From Lachnospiraceae bacterium (lineage in GTDB: Bacteria; Bacillota; Clostridia; Lachnospirales; Lachnospiraceae), in NCBI GenBank assembly GCA_017624495.1, contig JAGAMY010000028.1, positions 55,417 through 119,416 on the forward strand: 64,000 nt of DNA, read 5' to 3'. Below are positions 55,140 to 64,000 of this stretch, piece by piece. The position numbers and the translations under genes are program-made. The notes beneath the pieces are model-generated. The model had not been told where the DNA came from. It did no database searches and worked only from the letters and a program-made list of their open reading frames with translations. Positions within the stretch are counted from its first letter, which is position 1, and the number at the start of each line of letters is the position of its first letter.

Positions 55140-55218
55140 GAGGGAAAGAGAAGAGAGAGTAGCAGAAAAAATAAAAACGGAGTGTGAATGGAATCTTTAG
55201 GCTATACATCTGGATGAA

Positions 55219-56916
55219 GTGTTAGAATCTGAGGAGAAGAATAAACAGAAGGTGAAAGTGGCAGTACTTGATTCTGGTGTAGATTATGTTTCTGGAATTA
55301 ATTTGGCGGGATATGTAAACTTTGTAGATGAGGATGAAATATCTCCTATATATCAAGATATGACAGGACATGGAACAGGAATTGCAAGTATCATTGCAGG
55401 AAATGGGGAAACAGGAATTTATGGTGTAAATCCTGAGGTGGAATTATATTCGGTAAAAATTATGGATGATAATAATATGGTACCACTTAGTAGAGTTATT
55501 CAAGGTATTTATTGGTGCATCGAAAATGATATGAATATTATAAATATGAGTTTTGGAACTGCTGTATATTCTCAGGTATTAGAGCAGGCTGTAAAAGATG
55601 CATATGATGCAGGAATATTGATGGTAGCTGCGGCAGGAAACGGAAGTGGGGAAGTAGAATATCCAGCAGCATTTTCAGAGGTTATGGCTGTGGCGGCGAC
55701 AAGCCCAGATGCAGAAATTAGCGATTTTTGTAATACAGGGGAAGAATTGGATGTGGCAGCACCAGGTGAAAAAATTCGTGTAGCAAGTTATTTTGATGGT
55801 ACTGTGGTAACACATGGAACGAGTATAGCAGTACCTCATGTGGTGGGGGTAGCATCTTTATTATGGGAAAAAGACCTTGAAAAAAGCCATGAATTTATCC
55901 GACAGTTGATTTCTTGCAGTGCAAAAGAAATAGAAGGAACAGATGAATGTGGGTTGTTAGATGCGGAATATGCGATGGGGATTTATGAAACATTTTCGCA
56001 GAATTTTGGAGAAGATGGACAGATACTAGAGGAAATGATTCCTATAAACAAAAAGGAATCGGAAAGCTTTGAAGAAGTGAACACGGATGAGGTTTATGTA
56101 GAAGGTAGATGGGATGCTGATGGACACAAAAAAACTGTTGATTGGAATGTGAGTGGTTATACAAAGGAAGAAATCAATTTAATAAAAAAAGGATGTGTAT
56201 TTCCGGATCATGAATTGAAAACGCTTATCAATAAATTTGGCATGAATGTACAGTATAAGGGAACGGAAGAAACTTGGAAAGGTGCTGCGACGAATCCACG
56301 CTGGCATGGAAAATGGAGAAAAGAAGCTGGAAATCTCACGAATTATATAACAGTTTGTGAATTGGTGACGGATATGGCATTAGATGCTAGTGATGTGCCA
56401 GCATATTCTTTTTATGCAAGTTGTGGGCTGGATGAATGGACATATAAAAAAATAAAAAAAGATATTACTTCGTTGGATATAAAAAAAGTGCTTTCCGCTT
56501 ATGGTTATAGTAATACACCCCAAAATAGAAAATATTTTCTTTACGGATGTGCTATACATACGATAACAGACGTGTTTGCACATTCAACAGCAGAAAAAGT
56601 AAATGGACAATATGTAAGAATTCCACATGCACCTGAAAACCGTGCAGATAATAAAGAATTGTATAGTAATCGACATGCTATTGCTTGTCTTGTAGGTAAG
56701 TATGCACTTCAAAATTTAAAGAGTGGAATTTATACAGATGGTCAGGATGTAAACAAAGCAATTCAGAGTGTATTAAAAAATAAAAGTCCTAAATTTAGAA
56801 TCATTGATATAAAGAAAAATATAGAAGCAAATGGGTGGAAAGCATGTAATGAGGTTACAAAGGTGAATATTGAAAGTAGTCAGACAAAAACAGAAAATGG
56901 CACTTGGGCAAATTAG
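55219..56916 (+). CDS. S8 subtilisin-like protease with C-terminal zinc-PLC-like domain (separated from its prodomain)
   Basis: 565 residues from a GTG without a good RBS. Catalytic triad intact: Asp18 (AVLDSGVD), His51 (TGHGTG), Ser202 (HGTSIAVPH). The second half (~290-565) has HTITDVFAHS (His-x3-Asp-x3-His) as in zinc-dependent phospholipase C/DUF6765-like proteins. In the same frame just upstream, ECEWNL-stop-AIHLDEV reads like normal subtilase sequence interrupted by TAG at 55198-55200. With the frameshift before it, the gene is most likely a pseudogene, although the catalytic part has not decayed. Confidence 0.72.
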   Translation: MLESEEKNKQKVKVAVLDSGVDYVSGINLAGYVNFVDEDEISPIYQDMTGHGTGIASIIAGNGETGIYGVNPEVELYSVKIMDDNNMVPLSRVIQGIYWCIENDMNIINMSFGTAVYSQVLEQAVKDAYDAGILMVAAAGNGSGEVEYPAAFSEVMAVAATSPDAEISDFCNTGEELDVAAPGEKIRVASYFDGTVVTHGTSIAVPHVVGVASLLWEKDLEKSHEFIRQLISCSAKEIEGTDECGLLDAEYAMGIYETFSQNFGEDGQILEEMIPINKKESESFEEVNTDEVYVEGRWDADGHKKTVDWNVSGYTKEEINLIKKGCVFPDHELKTLINKFGMNVQYKGTEETWKGAATNPRWHGKWRKEAGNLTNYITVCELVTDMALDASDVPAYSFYASCGLDEWTYKKIKKDITSLDIKKVLSAYGYSNTPQNRKYFLYGCAIHTITDVFAHSTAEKVNGQYVRIPHAPENRADNKELYSNRHAIACLVGKYALQNLKSGIYTDGQDVNKAIQSVLKNKSPKFRIIDIKKNIEANGWKACNEVTKVNIESSQTKTENGTWAN

Positions 56917-56925
56917 GTGGAATAT

Positions 56926-58182
56926 ATGAAAAATAAACTATGGATATTTTGCTGTACTTTTGTGGTAATGTTATTTGCCATGGGAGCAACAGAAGTAAAT
57001 GCCGCAAAGGCAGATGATGAATGGAATTATGAGAGTGAAGTGAAAGTTACTATGGGAGGATTTACATATAATGCAATTACGTCACTGGATGAAAAAGAAA
57101 TATGGATTTATGAGATAAATGTCAATACAAAAAATAATGATTGCCAAGAATTGAATATTCCGAAAATGTTGGATAACAAGATAGTAACTCGTATTGGTTA
57201 CACAGTAAAAAAATCTCCATGTGAAGAGGGTTATAATCATACTATATTTGGAGGGTGTGAGGAAAATCTTTATGGAGTTGGAGCAGGAGCAATTACGAAT
57301 ATAACGATTCCGGAAACAGTAGAAATTATTCAACCTATGACGTTTTGTGCGGCATATGCTATTACAAGTATTACGATTCCTCCAAAGGTTAAAATAATTG
57401 AGGAAGAAACTTTTGGGGAATGCTGGAATCTAAAAACGGTAAATCTTCCTAGTGATTTGAAGAAAATAGGGAAAAAGGCATTTGCAGAGTGCCCAAAACT
57501 AAAGAATTTAAGTTTGTCCGCTAAAAATAAAACATACAAAATTAAAGATAAATGCGTGATTCGGAAAAAGGATAAAGCATTGCTGTATGTGTTGCCCAAA
57601 AAAGGAACGCTAAAAATTCCTGATGGAGTAAAAATTATAGAGGAATATGCATTTTGCAACTGCACTTCATCTGAAATTCATATTCCTGCATCCGTTATCC
57701 ATATTGAAGATTATGCATTTGAGCCTTTAGAACAGCAATTATATTATGATGTTAAAAATATAACTGTATCAAAGAAAAATAAAATATATGGAAATGATGG
57801 ACAGTGTATTTATAATAAAAAGAACAAGACACTAGTTATTGCCGTTGTAGATGATAAAGGGAATCTTGTTGTTTCTGATAAAGTCAAATATTTAAAAAAT
57901 ACTTATAGCATAGTTAATTATAACCCTTATTTGGATGAATTAAAAAAAGTAGTGTTACCCGAGGGGTTAAAAAAGATTGAAGCATACAGCTTGGAACGCT
58001 TGTGTGCTGCTGATAAAGTATATTTTAAAGGGGAAATTCCACCAACAATCAAGAAGAAAAAGGGTGGGAGCGTTTCATTACCATGTCATGTATATGTACC
58101 AAAGAATTCTTATAATGCATATAAGAAGTGGTATAAAAAATATAATAAAAATAATAAATGTGTAACTTTGTATACATACTAA
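56926..58182 (+). CDS. BspA-like LRR_5 secreted protein
   Basis: 418 residues. Signal peptide (~1-28), then LRR_5 (BspA-type) leucine-rich repeats with the usual ITNITIPETVEII and IGKKAFAECPKLKNL pattern, and a Tyr/Lys-rich C-terminus. Such proteins are secreted binding or adhesion proteins. The ATG at 56926 follows AGGTGG; a GTG at 56917 directly after the protease stop is less likely. Probably in one transcript with the broken protease gene. Confidence 0.82.
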   Translation: MKNKLWIFCCTFVVMLFAMGATEVNAAKADDEWNYESEVKVTMGGFTYNAITSLDEKEIWIYEINVNTKNNDCQELNIPKMLDNKIVTRIGYTVKKSPCEEGYNHTIFGGCEENLYGVGAGAITNITIPETVEIIQPMTFCAAYAITSITIPPKVKIIEEETFGECWNLKTVNLPSDLKKIGKKAFAECPKLKNLSLSAKNKTYKIKDKCVIRKKDKALLYVLPKKGTLKIPDGVKIIEEYAFCNCTSSEIHIPASVIHIEDYAFEPLEQQLYYDVKNITVSKKNKIYGNDGQCIYNKKNKTLVIAVVDDKGNLVVSDKVKYLKNTYSIVNYNPYLDELKKVVLPEGLKKIEAYSLERLCAADKVYFKGEIPPTIKKKKGGSVSLPCHVYVPKNSYNAYKKWYKKYNKNNKCVTLYTY

Positions 58183-58206
58183 CTCAAACAGTAAGAGTTA
58201 AAAAGA

Positions 58207-58280
58207 CAGCAGAAAAAAGATAAAAGAAATCATGGGTTTGGTATGGAAAATATTAAAGAAGCAATAGGAAGAAATGGTGA
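58207..58280 (+). pseudogene. Remnant of an AgrC-like kinase 3' end
   Basis: About 74 bases closely matching 54411-54484 of the intact kinase gene (the G-box codons AAAAGATAAAAGAAATCATG, then GGTTTGG and AAAGAAGCAAT), with only scattered differences. No kinase gene surrounds it. It marks a past duplication or recombination in this locus. Confidence 0.75.
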
Positions 58281-58322
58281 AGAGGCTTGTTGATAATGCT
58301 ATGATGGCACTTACAGCAACAG

Positions 58323-58550
58323 ATGCATAATAATCGATTTAAATGCGCTGAGCTTATAGCATATTATACTGTGTCTAATTGTCAGGCTAATACTATTGGT
58401 GATGTATGGGAATTTTCTGCAAATGGTTACAGTTATTGGAATGGATTTTATATGGGGAACATACTGTATTATGCTATTCAGGCAGATAATTTTTATGGTA
58501 CATCTTTTTTAACAAAAGAGTTTAAAGCTGTTGATTATAGAATAAAATAG
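58323..58550 (+). CDS. Short hypothetical ORF, probably a C-terminal remnant
   Basis: 75 residues without an RBS before the ATG. The segment GNILYYAIQ resembles GNTLYYAIQ in the transglutaminase-like protein encoded at 60994, so this may be the tail of a lost relative. It lies between the kinase remnant and the next LRR_5 gene, in a decayed stretch (58183-58566). Confidence 0.35.
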   Translation: MHNNRFKCAELIAYYTVSNCQANTIGDVWEFSANGYSYWNGFYMGNILYYAIQADNFYGTSFLTKEFKAVDYRIK

Positions 58551-58566
58551 ACCAGGAGGTTATAGC

Positions 58567-59589
58567 ATGTTTGAATGTATAAAAAAAGGTATATTATGCA
58601 AAGCGATTATATTGATATTGTGGATGTGTACATTATGGCTGACACCTTGTTCTGTTTTTGCGGAAGATATAATTAAGACATATGGAAATTACCAATATTG
58701 CTATAATCAAGAAACGAATGGCATAGAAATATTAGACTATAATAGCTCGGAAGAAGATATTGTTATACCGAAAAAAATAGAAGAATTACCAGTTACTGTT
58801 ATAGGAGAAAACGCATTTCAGAAATGTGAATTTAAAACAATACGCATACCGGAAACGGTTGTGAAAATAAAGGGGAGTGCATTTTATAGATGTGAAAATT
58901 TGAAAGAAATCGTGTTACCTGAAGGGCTTATAAAAATGGAAGAATATGCTTTTTTCTGTTGTAGTGAATTAAAGAGTGTTGTATTGCCACAGAATTTGAC
59001 GAAACTTTCAGAAGGAGTATTTGCATCAACTGATTTAAAAAAAATTATTATACCCAAAGGGGTGACATGTATAGATAGGAGTGCGTTTTCAGGCTGTTAT
59101 ACATTGGAAAGTGTGATTTTTGAAGAGAGGTCAAAAGTAATCAAGATAGGATACGAAGCATTTCGGGGATGTTATAAATTGAGAAAAATTAAGTTTCCGG
59201 AAAGTTTAAAATGCATAGATGAATCCGCTTTTATGTATTGTAGAAAATTAAAGAAACTAGAGTTTGAAGAAAATTCTCAGTTAAAGGAAATAGGACCTTG
59301 GAGTTTTTATGAATGTTCAGGATTGAAATATGTATATATTCCTAAGAAGGTAAAATATATTAGAGAGAAGGCATTTTATGGATGCAAAAAATTAAAGAAA
59401 ATCTTATTTCAGGGAAAAGTTCCTAGAATTGAAAAAGAGGCATTTAAAGAAATTAATGGTAAAATTGTTTTTTGTGTTCCCTCAAAATATGAATTTGATT
59501 ATAAAAAGCAACTGATGAAAAAAGCTTGGTATAAATCGACAATGAAAATAATTGAAATGGGTACATTTAAGCATCATGAAAATACATAA
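58567..59589 (+). CDS. BspA-like LRR_5 secreted protein
   Basis: 340 residues. Signal peptide (~1-32) followed by about nine LRR_5 repeats (pattern IGENAFQKC-FKTIRIPETV, IGYEAFRGCYKLRKIKFPESL). No wall-sorting motif at the C-terminus. AGGAGG lies 9 bases before the ATG. Probably a secreted binding protein; the partner is unknown. Confidence 0.82.
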   Translation: MFECIKKGILCKAIILILWMCTLWLTPCSVFAEDIIKTYGNYQYCYNQETNGIEILDYNSSEEDIVIPKKIEELPVTVIGENAFQKCEFKTIRIPETVVKIKGSAFYRCENLKEIVLPEGLIKMEEYAFFCCSELKSVVLPQNLTKLSEGVFASTDLKKIIIPKGVTCIDRSAFSGCYTLESVIFEERSKVIKIGYEAFRGCYKLRKIKFPESLKCIDESAFMYCRKLKKLEFEENSQLKEIGPWSFYECSGLKYVYIPKKVKYIREKAFYGCKKLKKILFQGKVPRIEKEAFKEINGKIVFCVPSKYEFDYKKQLMKKAWYKSTMKIIEMGTFKHHENT

Positions 59590-59611
59590 GAAGCCTTCAG
59601 AGGAATAGCAA

Positions 59612-60373
59612 ATGGATATAAAGGGATTAGAAAAATTATTTAATGATTTTTTGGATTATGTTAATAAATATTTATTTCAAGGTAATGAATCTATTGAGGA
59701 ATATAATTCGGAAAGACCATATTATATATTATGGAAAAAGGGTGTACATCAAATTCAAGAAGGCATGTGTCCGGACGCTTTTCAAAGCATAATAGAGTTT
59801 GAAGAAAAGAAAATGTTATTGAAAAAATCTTTGTCTGAAGAAGAATTGTTTGAACTTATAATTATGAAAAAGCTTGTTTATCATCTTTATACAGGCAATT
59901 ATGTGGAGATAGCAGAAATGGTTCAGAATCTTGCATCGCAGTTTATTCAGATAAAATATGCACCATTGCTAGAGAAGTTGAATCAAAATGCAGAGTGGCA
60001 TGAAAAAAGCTATTTTATGGAATCAAGTAATACAGATAAAGAAGTTTTGTTTGAAACATTTTTTAGTGAATTGAATTTTTTCATGAGAGAAACATTAGAA
60101 GAATATAAAATTGCATTAGTAGTAAAAATGCTTGAGCAAAGGGTTGATTTTGAACAAGTGAAAGAAATTTTTGATGAAACAGAAGAGTATCTTCAAATAG
60201 TGAAAGAGGGGGTGGATTCTAAAAATAACATATTGGAAATTTACTTTAAGCTTGTAAATGAAAAGTGTATTTTTATGAAAACAAATAAGGAGAAAGATTA
60301 CCATAAAATGCATTTGGATGAAGCAAGATTATATCAAATTGTTCAGAAATATTGGTTAGAAAGAAAGGACTAA
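59612..60373 (+). CDS. Hypothetical protein, helical
   Basis: 253 residues, rich in Glu, Lys and aromatic residues, predicted mostly alpha-helical, no signal peptide or membrane segment, no recognised motif. It follows the LRR_5 gene by 22 bases and is closed by a terminator, so it probably belongs to that transcript. The very low GC fits the accessory character of the region. Confidence 0.6.
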   Translation: MDIKGLEKLFNDFLDYVNKYLFQGNESIEEYNSERPYYILWKKGVHQIQEGMCPDAFQSIIEFEEKKMLLKKSLSEEELFELIIMKKLVYHLYTGNYVEIAEMVQNLASQFIQIKYAPLLEKLNQNAEWHEKSYFMESSNTDKEVLFETFFSELNFFMRETLEEYKIALVVKMLEQRVDFEQVKEIFDETEEYLQIVKEGVDSKNNILEIYFKLVNEKCIFMKTNKEKDYHKMHLDEARLYQIVQKYWLERKD

Positions 60374-60376
60374 AAC

Positions 60377-60414
60377 GAAAAGGCTGATGAAGTAGATATT
60401 TTGTCAGTCTTTTT
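60377..60414 (+). terminator. Terminator after the helical hypothetical gene
   Basis: 10-bp stem AAAAGGCTGA/TCAGTCTTTT (one G-T pair) with a 16-base loop and a run of T. Confidence 0.75.
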
Positions 60415-60423
60415 TCGTATAAA

Positions 60424-60879
60424 ATGGAAGTAGAAATGAAAATGAAAAATACAAGATTTGTTCCATTTGAATATTTAAATTTTAGAGAGTACCAGTGTTT
60501 AATAAAAAGATTATTGAGTAATGTAGATGAAGTGTGTTTTTCAGTGTATCCTTTTTTGGATAGTATGGAAGAATTATTTGTCAGTGGCTGGAAACTGGCA
60601 GATAGAAGAATGAAAATAGTATACGATACGGAAGTTACGGATGGAATGAAAGGAAAAACATCCATGATAATTATGAAATATGATTATCATGGATTGGATT
60701 ATTTTTTAGATTGTAGGGATATTTTTTATATTTTTGAAAACGAAGATGTAGGTATATCAATTGAAAATCCAGCTTTTATTAAGGATGGAGAAGTTGTGAT
60801 GTATACGGTATCACATGAAAAGATATGTGATATAGATGAAAATGTGTGGAAAAAAATAATACGAAATAGAGAGGACTAA
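60424..60879 (+). CDS. Hypothetical protein
   Basis: 151 residues, soluble, no recognised motif, rich in Asp, Glu and aromatic residues. The start is uncertain: ATGs at 60424, 60436 and 60442 all lack a clear RBS. Located between the helical hypothetical gene and the transglutaminase-like gene, with similar base composition. Confidence 0.5.
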   Translation: MEVEMKMKNTRFVPFEYLNFREYQCLIKRLLSNVDEVCFSVYPFLDSMEELFVSGWKLADRRMKIVYDTEVTDGMKGKTSMIIMKYDYHGLDYFLDCRDIFYIFENEDVGISIENPAFIKDGEVVMYTVSHEKICDIDENVWKKIIRNRED

Positions 60880-60993
60880 AGGGCGTTTCTGTAGTTGCTG
60901 CTATATGTGTAAAGGGGATTTTATAACTTTCCTTTTTATAGAAATACTGTTAAAATATAAAGTAACAATTATTACAAAACGGAGGAAAGAAGT

Positions 60994-63555
60994 ATGAAGA
61001 GACAGATATGCAGATTATTTGCGGCATTTGGAATGATTTCTTTTTTGACTATCGGACTAGAAGCAGACGTTTTGGCAGATACCGTTGTGGAATATGTGGA
61101 AATAACAGAAGAAGAGCGGTATGAACCCGAATATTACATGCCATTAGAAACCACTGCGACTACAAGAAGCGTGTTTGATGAAGCGACATTTGAAGCAGAT
61201 ATTGTAGAACAGTTGTCTGCACATGCTGCTCAAATTGATGTTTCCCAATATCAGTTGACACCGGAAGAGGTAGGCACATACTATTTTCGGGTATTGTATA
61301 ATCATGCAGAACTATTTTTTGTAAAATCTGCTTATAGCTATAATTATCGTGTGATAAATGGTGAAAATCTCGTGCAAACGCTAACACCTTCTTATATTAT
61401 GGACAAACAGGAAGCGGATACTGCCTTAGAACAGATGGAAACTGTAGCACAAACAGCTTTAGAAGTAGTTTCTGATGAAATGGAAGAGTATGAAAAAGCC
61501 TTGGCAGTTCATGACTGGCTGGTGACATACTGCGAATACGATTATGAAAACTATATGGAAAATTCTGTACCGGAGGAATCTCATACAGCATACGGTGCCT
61601 TTGTAAATAAGGTAGCTGTATGTGATGGATATTCTAAAGCGTATCAGTATATTATGAAAAATAAACTGGGAATTCCCTGTATCATTGTCAGCAGCGATTC
61701 CATGGGGCATGCATGGAATATGATTGAAATTGGAGAAAACTATTATCATATTGATGTTACATGGGATGATCCTACTTGGGATAGTATTGGAAGAGTCAAT
61801 CATAATAATTTCCTGCTTAGTGACATCGGAATTACAGCAACAAAGCATACTGGCTGGGAGTCAGAGGTTACAGCAACGGATACGTCATTTGAAAATTCTT
61901 TGTGGGGCGGAGTATGCGGCAGTATTTTGTATGAGAGTGGCGACTGGTATTATGTAAATAAAACGGACGGAACATTAGTAAAAACGGATAATATTTTAAA
62001 TGGAAATGAGACGGTTCTTCACACAATAGGAAATACAATATGGAAATTGGAGAAAAATAGATTTTATTCCGGTGCATTTTCATATCCACAATGTTATGGT
62101 GAATATTTGGTATTTAATGGACCAAAAAATATTTACAGCATGTCTTTTGAAACCGGTGAAGTGACAATTTTACATACGCCGACAGCAGAAGAAATGCCGG
62201 AGGATACGGATTCCGTAATTTATAATATTTACGGTATGAAGATTACAGGTAATACATTGTATTATGCTATTCAGACAAGCCCGAATCTGGAAAATTCACA
62301 GAGTCAGTATATACATTTGACGCAACTGCCAGAATTAGATTTGGAGCCAGACCCAGAGCCAACACCAGACCCAGAGCCAACACCAGACCCAGAGTCAGAT
62401 CCGGAACCAGAGCCAGAGCCAGATCCGGAACCAACACCAGACCCGGAGCCAACACCAGAGCCAGACCCAGATCCAGAGCCAGAACCAACACCAGAGCCAG
62501 AGCCAGATCCAGAGCCAGAACCAACACCAGAGCCGGAGCCAACACCGAATCCGGAACCGGTGCAGAAAGAACTACAGGGAAATATTGTCTTTGAAGGTAT
62601 GGCGATATGTGGCAATACTTTGACGGTAAATGTTGAGCTGATTTCAACAATAACAGAGGATATAGAATTATCCTTCGTATGGTATCGGGATGACATAGAG
62701 ATTGCAGGTGCGGCATCAGCAAGCTACACGCTTACAGAAGAAGATGCAGGAAAAGTTATAAAGGTAGCCATAAGTGCGAAGAATTATACAGGCGAGCTAT
62801 CTGCACAAATAACAATTCCAGAAAAAGAGGTTATCTCTGATAATGAGAAAACGCAATGTGAAGATGGACATAAACATACAGAAGTCAAAAATGTTACACA
62901 GGTAACTTGTGTATCGGATGGATATACAGGAGATACCTATTGCCTGGATTGTGATACAGTACTTGCAGCAGGACAAAAGATAACTGCGCAGGGACATACA
63001 TGGAAATTTGAAAGTATTGTCAAAGAACCGACAGGTAAAGACTGTGGAATCCAATTATTTATCTGTGAAAAGTGCGGTGAACAAAAAACAGAAAGCATTG
63101 AACCTAAAGGTGCACAGCCTAAGGGTGTGTCTATAACTGTTGGCAACATGGTATACAAAGTGACGAAATCGGATGTAAATACCGGAACGGTCTGCTTTGT
63201 TAAAAACACGGATAAAAAAGCAAAAAGCATCAGTATACCAGCACAGATTACCGTGGATGGAATTACATATAAAGTGACAGCAATTGCTGCAAAAGCATTG
63301 AAAAATAATAAAAAAGTGCAGAAAATTGTGATTGGAAATAATATAGAATCTATTGGTAAGGAAGCTTTTTGTGGTTGTAAAAATTTAAAGAATATTATAA
63401 TTAAAACAAAAAAATTAAAATCCGTTGGAAAAAATGCTATTAAAAACATCAAAAAGAATGTGAAGATTCAATGTCCTTCTAAACAACTTAAATTATACAA
63501 AAAATTGTTTACTAGTAAAACGGGATACAAAAAAACAATGGTTTTCAAGAAATAG
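60994..63555 (+). CDS. Secreted transglutaminase-like protein with Pro/Glu linker and LRR_5 C-terminus
   Basis: 853 residues. Signal peptide (~1-30); transglutaminase/protease-like core (~165-275) with triad Cys210 (VAVCDGYS), His239 (GHAWN) and Asp254 (HIDVTWDDP); a YWTD/DUF5050-like region (~300-445); a Pro-Glu-Asp-Thr linker (451-523); an Ig-like domain (~528-610); a Cys-pair region (CLDCD, CEKCGE; ~625-705); and a Lys-rich LRR_5 module (706-853) like that of the 2493-residue protein. Probably a wall-associated enzyme or binding protein. RBS CGGAGGAAAG. Confidence 0.85.
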   Translation: MKRQICRLFAAFGMISFLTIGLEADVLADTVVEYVEITEEERYEPEYYMPLETTATTRSVFDEATFEADIVEQLSAHAAQIDVSQYQLTPEEVGTYYFRVLYNHAELFFVKSAYSYNYRVINGENLVQTLTPSYIMDKQEADTALEQMETVAQTALEVVSDEMEEYEKALAVHDWLVTYCEYDYENYMENSVPEESHTAYGAFVNKVAVCDGYSKAYQYIMKNKLGIPCIIVSSDSMGHAWNMIEIGENYYHIDVTWDDPTWDSIGRVNHNNFLLSDIGITATKHTGWESEVTATDTSFENSLWGGVCGSILYESGDWYYVNKTDGTLVKTDNILNGNETVLHTIGNTIWKLEKNRFYSGAFSYPQCYGEYLVFNGPKNIYSMSFETGEVTILHTPTAEEMPEDTDSVIYNIYGMKITGNTLYYAIQTSPNLENSQSQYIHLTQLPELDLEPDPEPTPDPEPTPDPESDPEPEPEPDPEPTPDPEPTPEPDPDPEPEPTPEPEPDPEPEPTPEPEPTPNPEPVQKELQGNIVFEGMAICGNTLTVNVELISTITEDIELSFVWYRDDIEIAGAASASYTLTEEDAGKVIKVAISAKNYTGELSAQITIPEKEVISDNEKTQCEDGHKHTEVKNVTQVTCVSDGYTGDTYCLDCDTVLAAGQKITAQGHTWKFESIVKEPTGKDCGIQLFICEKCGEQKTESIEPKGAQPKGVSITVGNMVYKVTKSDVNTGTVCFVKNTDKKAKSISIPAQITVDGITYKVTAIAAKALKNNKKVQKIVIGNNIESIGKEAFCGCKNLKNIIIKTKKLKSVGKNAIKNIKKNVKIQCPSKQLKLYKKLFTSKTGYKKTMVFKK
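62344..62565 (+). repeat. Pro-Glu/Asp-Thr coding tandem repeat
   Basis: Imperfect 6-bp and 18-bp units (CCAGAGCCAGACCCAGA type) coding a long PEPTPDP spacer in the transglutaminase-like protein. The phase is kept by units of six bases, so length can change without frame loss. Confidence 0.88.
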
Positions 63556-63563
63556 AGAAACAA

Positions 63564-63606
63564 ATAGAGAAACAGGAATCACAAAAGTGGTTTCTGTTTC
63601 TTCTAT
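63564..63606 (+). terminator. Probable terminator hairpin of the transglutaminase-like gene
   Basis: A stem of about 18 bp with one bulge (63564-63582 with 63587-63606) and a 4-base loop starting 9 bases after the stop codon. The following T-run is weak. Confidence 0.6.
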
Positions 63607-63673
63607 ATTAATAGGAAATAAAAAATGCACAAAGGAAGGGGAAATATTGCGTAAATTTTATGAAAAAAAACTC

Positions 63674-63702
63674 TTGCAATTTGAAAAACATTCCTGTATA
63701 CT
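63674..63702 (+). promoter_or_regulatory. Sigma-A promoter of the S10 ribosomal protein operon
   Basis: TTGCAA (63674-63679), 17-base spacer, TATACT (63697-63702). Transcription would start near 63709, giving a ~220-base leader before rpsJ. Confidence 0.78.
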
Positions 63703-63708
63703 AACAAG

Positions 63709-63932
63709 TGCTGTGGCATGATAGCGTCGAAGCGTGAGGTTGCTGCTAGAGATTAGCAGGTTTTCCGTGGAGCGAATGTCAAGTTAGGAAACTGGCGACA
63801 AGTCACTGTATCACAATAAGATCTACAACATAAGGTAGTAACCGCGAGTGAGTCCTTGTGACACACCCGGGAAAGTGTACAGTCACCGCTTGTCGTACTG
63901 AAGTAAAGTGCGAAAAGGAGGCGACTTTTTTT
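63709..63932 (+). ncRNA. Structured 5' leader of the S10 operon
   Basis: The untranslated leader can fold: hairpin CTGCTA/TAGCAG (63743-63759), then a long-range domain in which CGACAAG (63796-63802) pairs with CTTGTCG (63889-63895), ACTGT (63805-63809) with ACAGT (63879-63883), and TCACAA (63811-63816) with TTGTGA (63856-63861). Ribosomal protein operons are often autoregulated by such leaders; which protein binds here is not known from sequence. Confidence 0.6.
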
Positions 63933-64000
63933 ATGGCAAGTCAGATTATGAGAATCACATTAAAAGCGTATGATCATGAACTTGTTGATGCATCTGCAAA
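63933..64000 (+). CDS. rpsJ: 30S ribosomal protein S10 (N-terminal part)
   Basis: First 22 codons, cut by the window edge: MASQIMRITLKAYDHELVDA matches the start of ribosomal protein S10. AAGGAGG at 63915-63921 lies 11 bases before the ATG. It is normally the first gene of the large S10-spc ribosomal operon, which should continue to the right. Confidence 0.93.
   Translation, partial: MASQIMRITLKAYDHELVDASA

Noticed and set aside
62304-62722. Gly/Ser- and Leu/Val-rich frames on the minus strand
   Set aside because: They mirror the Pro/Glu coding repeat of the transglutaminase-like gene and have no start signals.

Overview
The window is AT-rich, Gram-positive-type DNA with dense operons, strong AGGAGG ribosome binding sites and sigma-A-like promoters. 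It most resembles a gut-type anaerobe of the Lachnospiraceae (Clostridia). The signs are an ECF sigma factor paired with a DUF4179 protein, BspA-like LRR_5 surface proteins with Lys-rich C-termini, a secreted GH53 galactanase with its own two-component system, an iron-containing alcohol dehydrogenase, and the S10 operon starting at the right edge. The genus cannot be fixed from the sequence alone.

Layout. 0-2.2 kb: end of map, then apt and an NCS2 purine permease (purine salvage). 2.5-10 kb: one gene for a 2493-residue surface protein. 10-11.1 kb: Rpn-type PD-(D/E)XK nuclease on the minus strand with a 12-bp repeat tail. 11.4-16.3 kb: ABC importer operon (lipoprotein, two permeases, ATPase) ending in a PHP-type metallohydrolase. 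16.4-17.5 kb: a 58-residue J-domain-like protein and a non-coding array of three large imperfect palindromes. 17.5-23.1 kb: double-domain hemerythrin, AAA/DUF4143 ATPase, DUF4179/ECF sigma pair, AI-2E family transporter. 23.2-32.6 kb: ten-gene Mrp/Mbh-type cation antiporter operon with four antiporter subunits. 32.6-40.2 kb: solute-binding protein, divergent histidine kinase and AraC-type regulator, and a GH53 endo-galactanase, probably a galactan sensing and degrading unit. 40.3-52.5 kb: hipBA-like pair and ordinary metabolic, transport and chemotaxis genes. 52.5-63.6 kb: accessory region with an AgrA/AgrC-like system, a 20-bp direct repeat pair, a 22-codon peptide gene, a broken subtilase, LRR_5 proteins and gene remnants. 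63.7-64 kb: promoter, structured leader and first codons of rpsJ.

The two most unusual signals are (i) the palindrome array at 16642-17370, in which two elements carry paired apical hairpins and two elements share an arm, and (ii) the unit at 52550-56916: LytTR regulator, AgrC-like kinase, direct repeats starting exactly at the kinase stop codon, a tiny Cys-containing peptide with a strong RBS, and a disrupted protease. No AgrB-like processing enzyme is present in the window. Several surface proteins end in a related Lys-rich module with no LPXTG motif, which suggests a shared way of staying at the cell surface.
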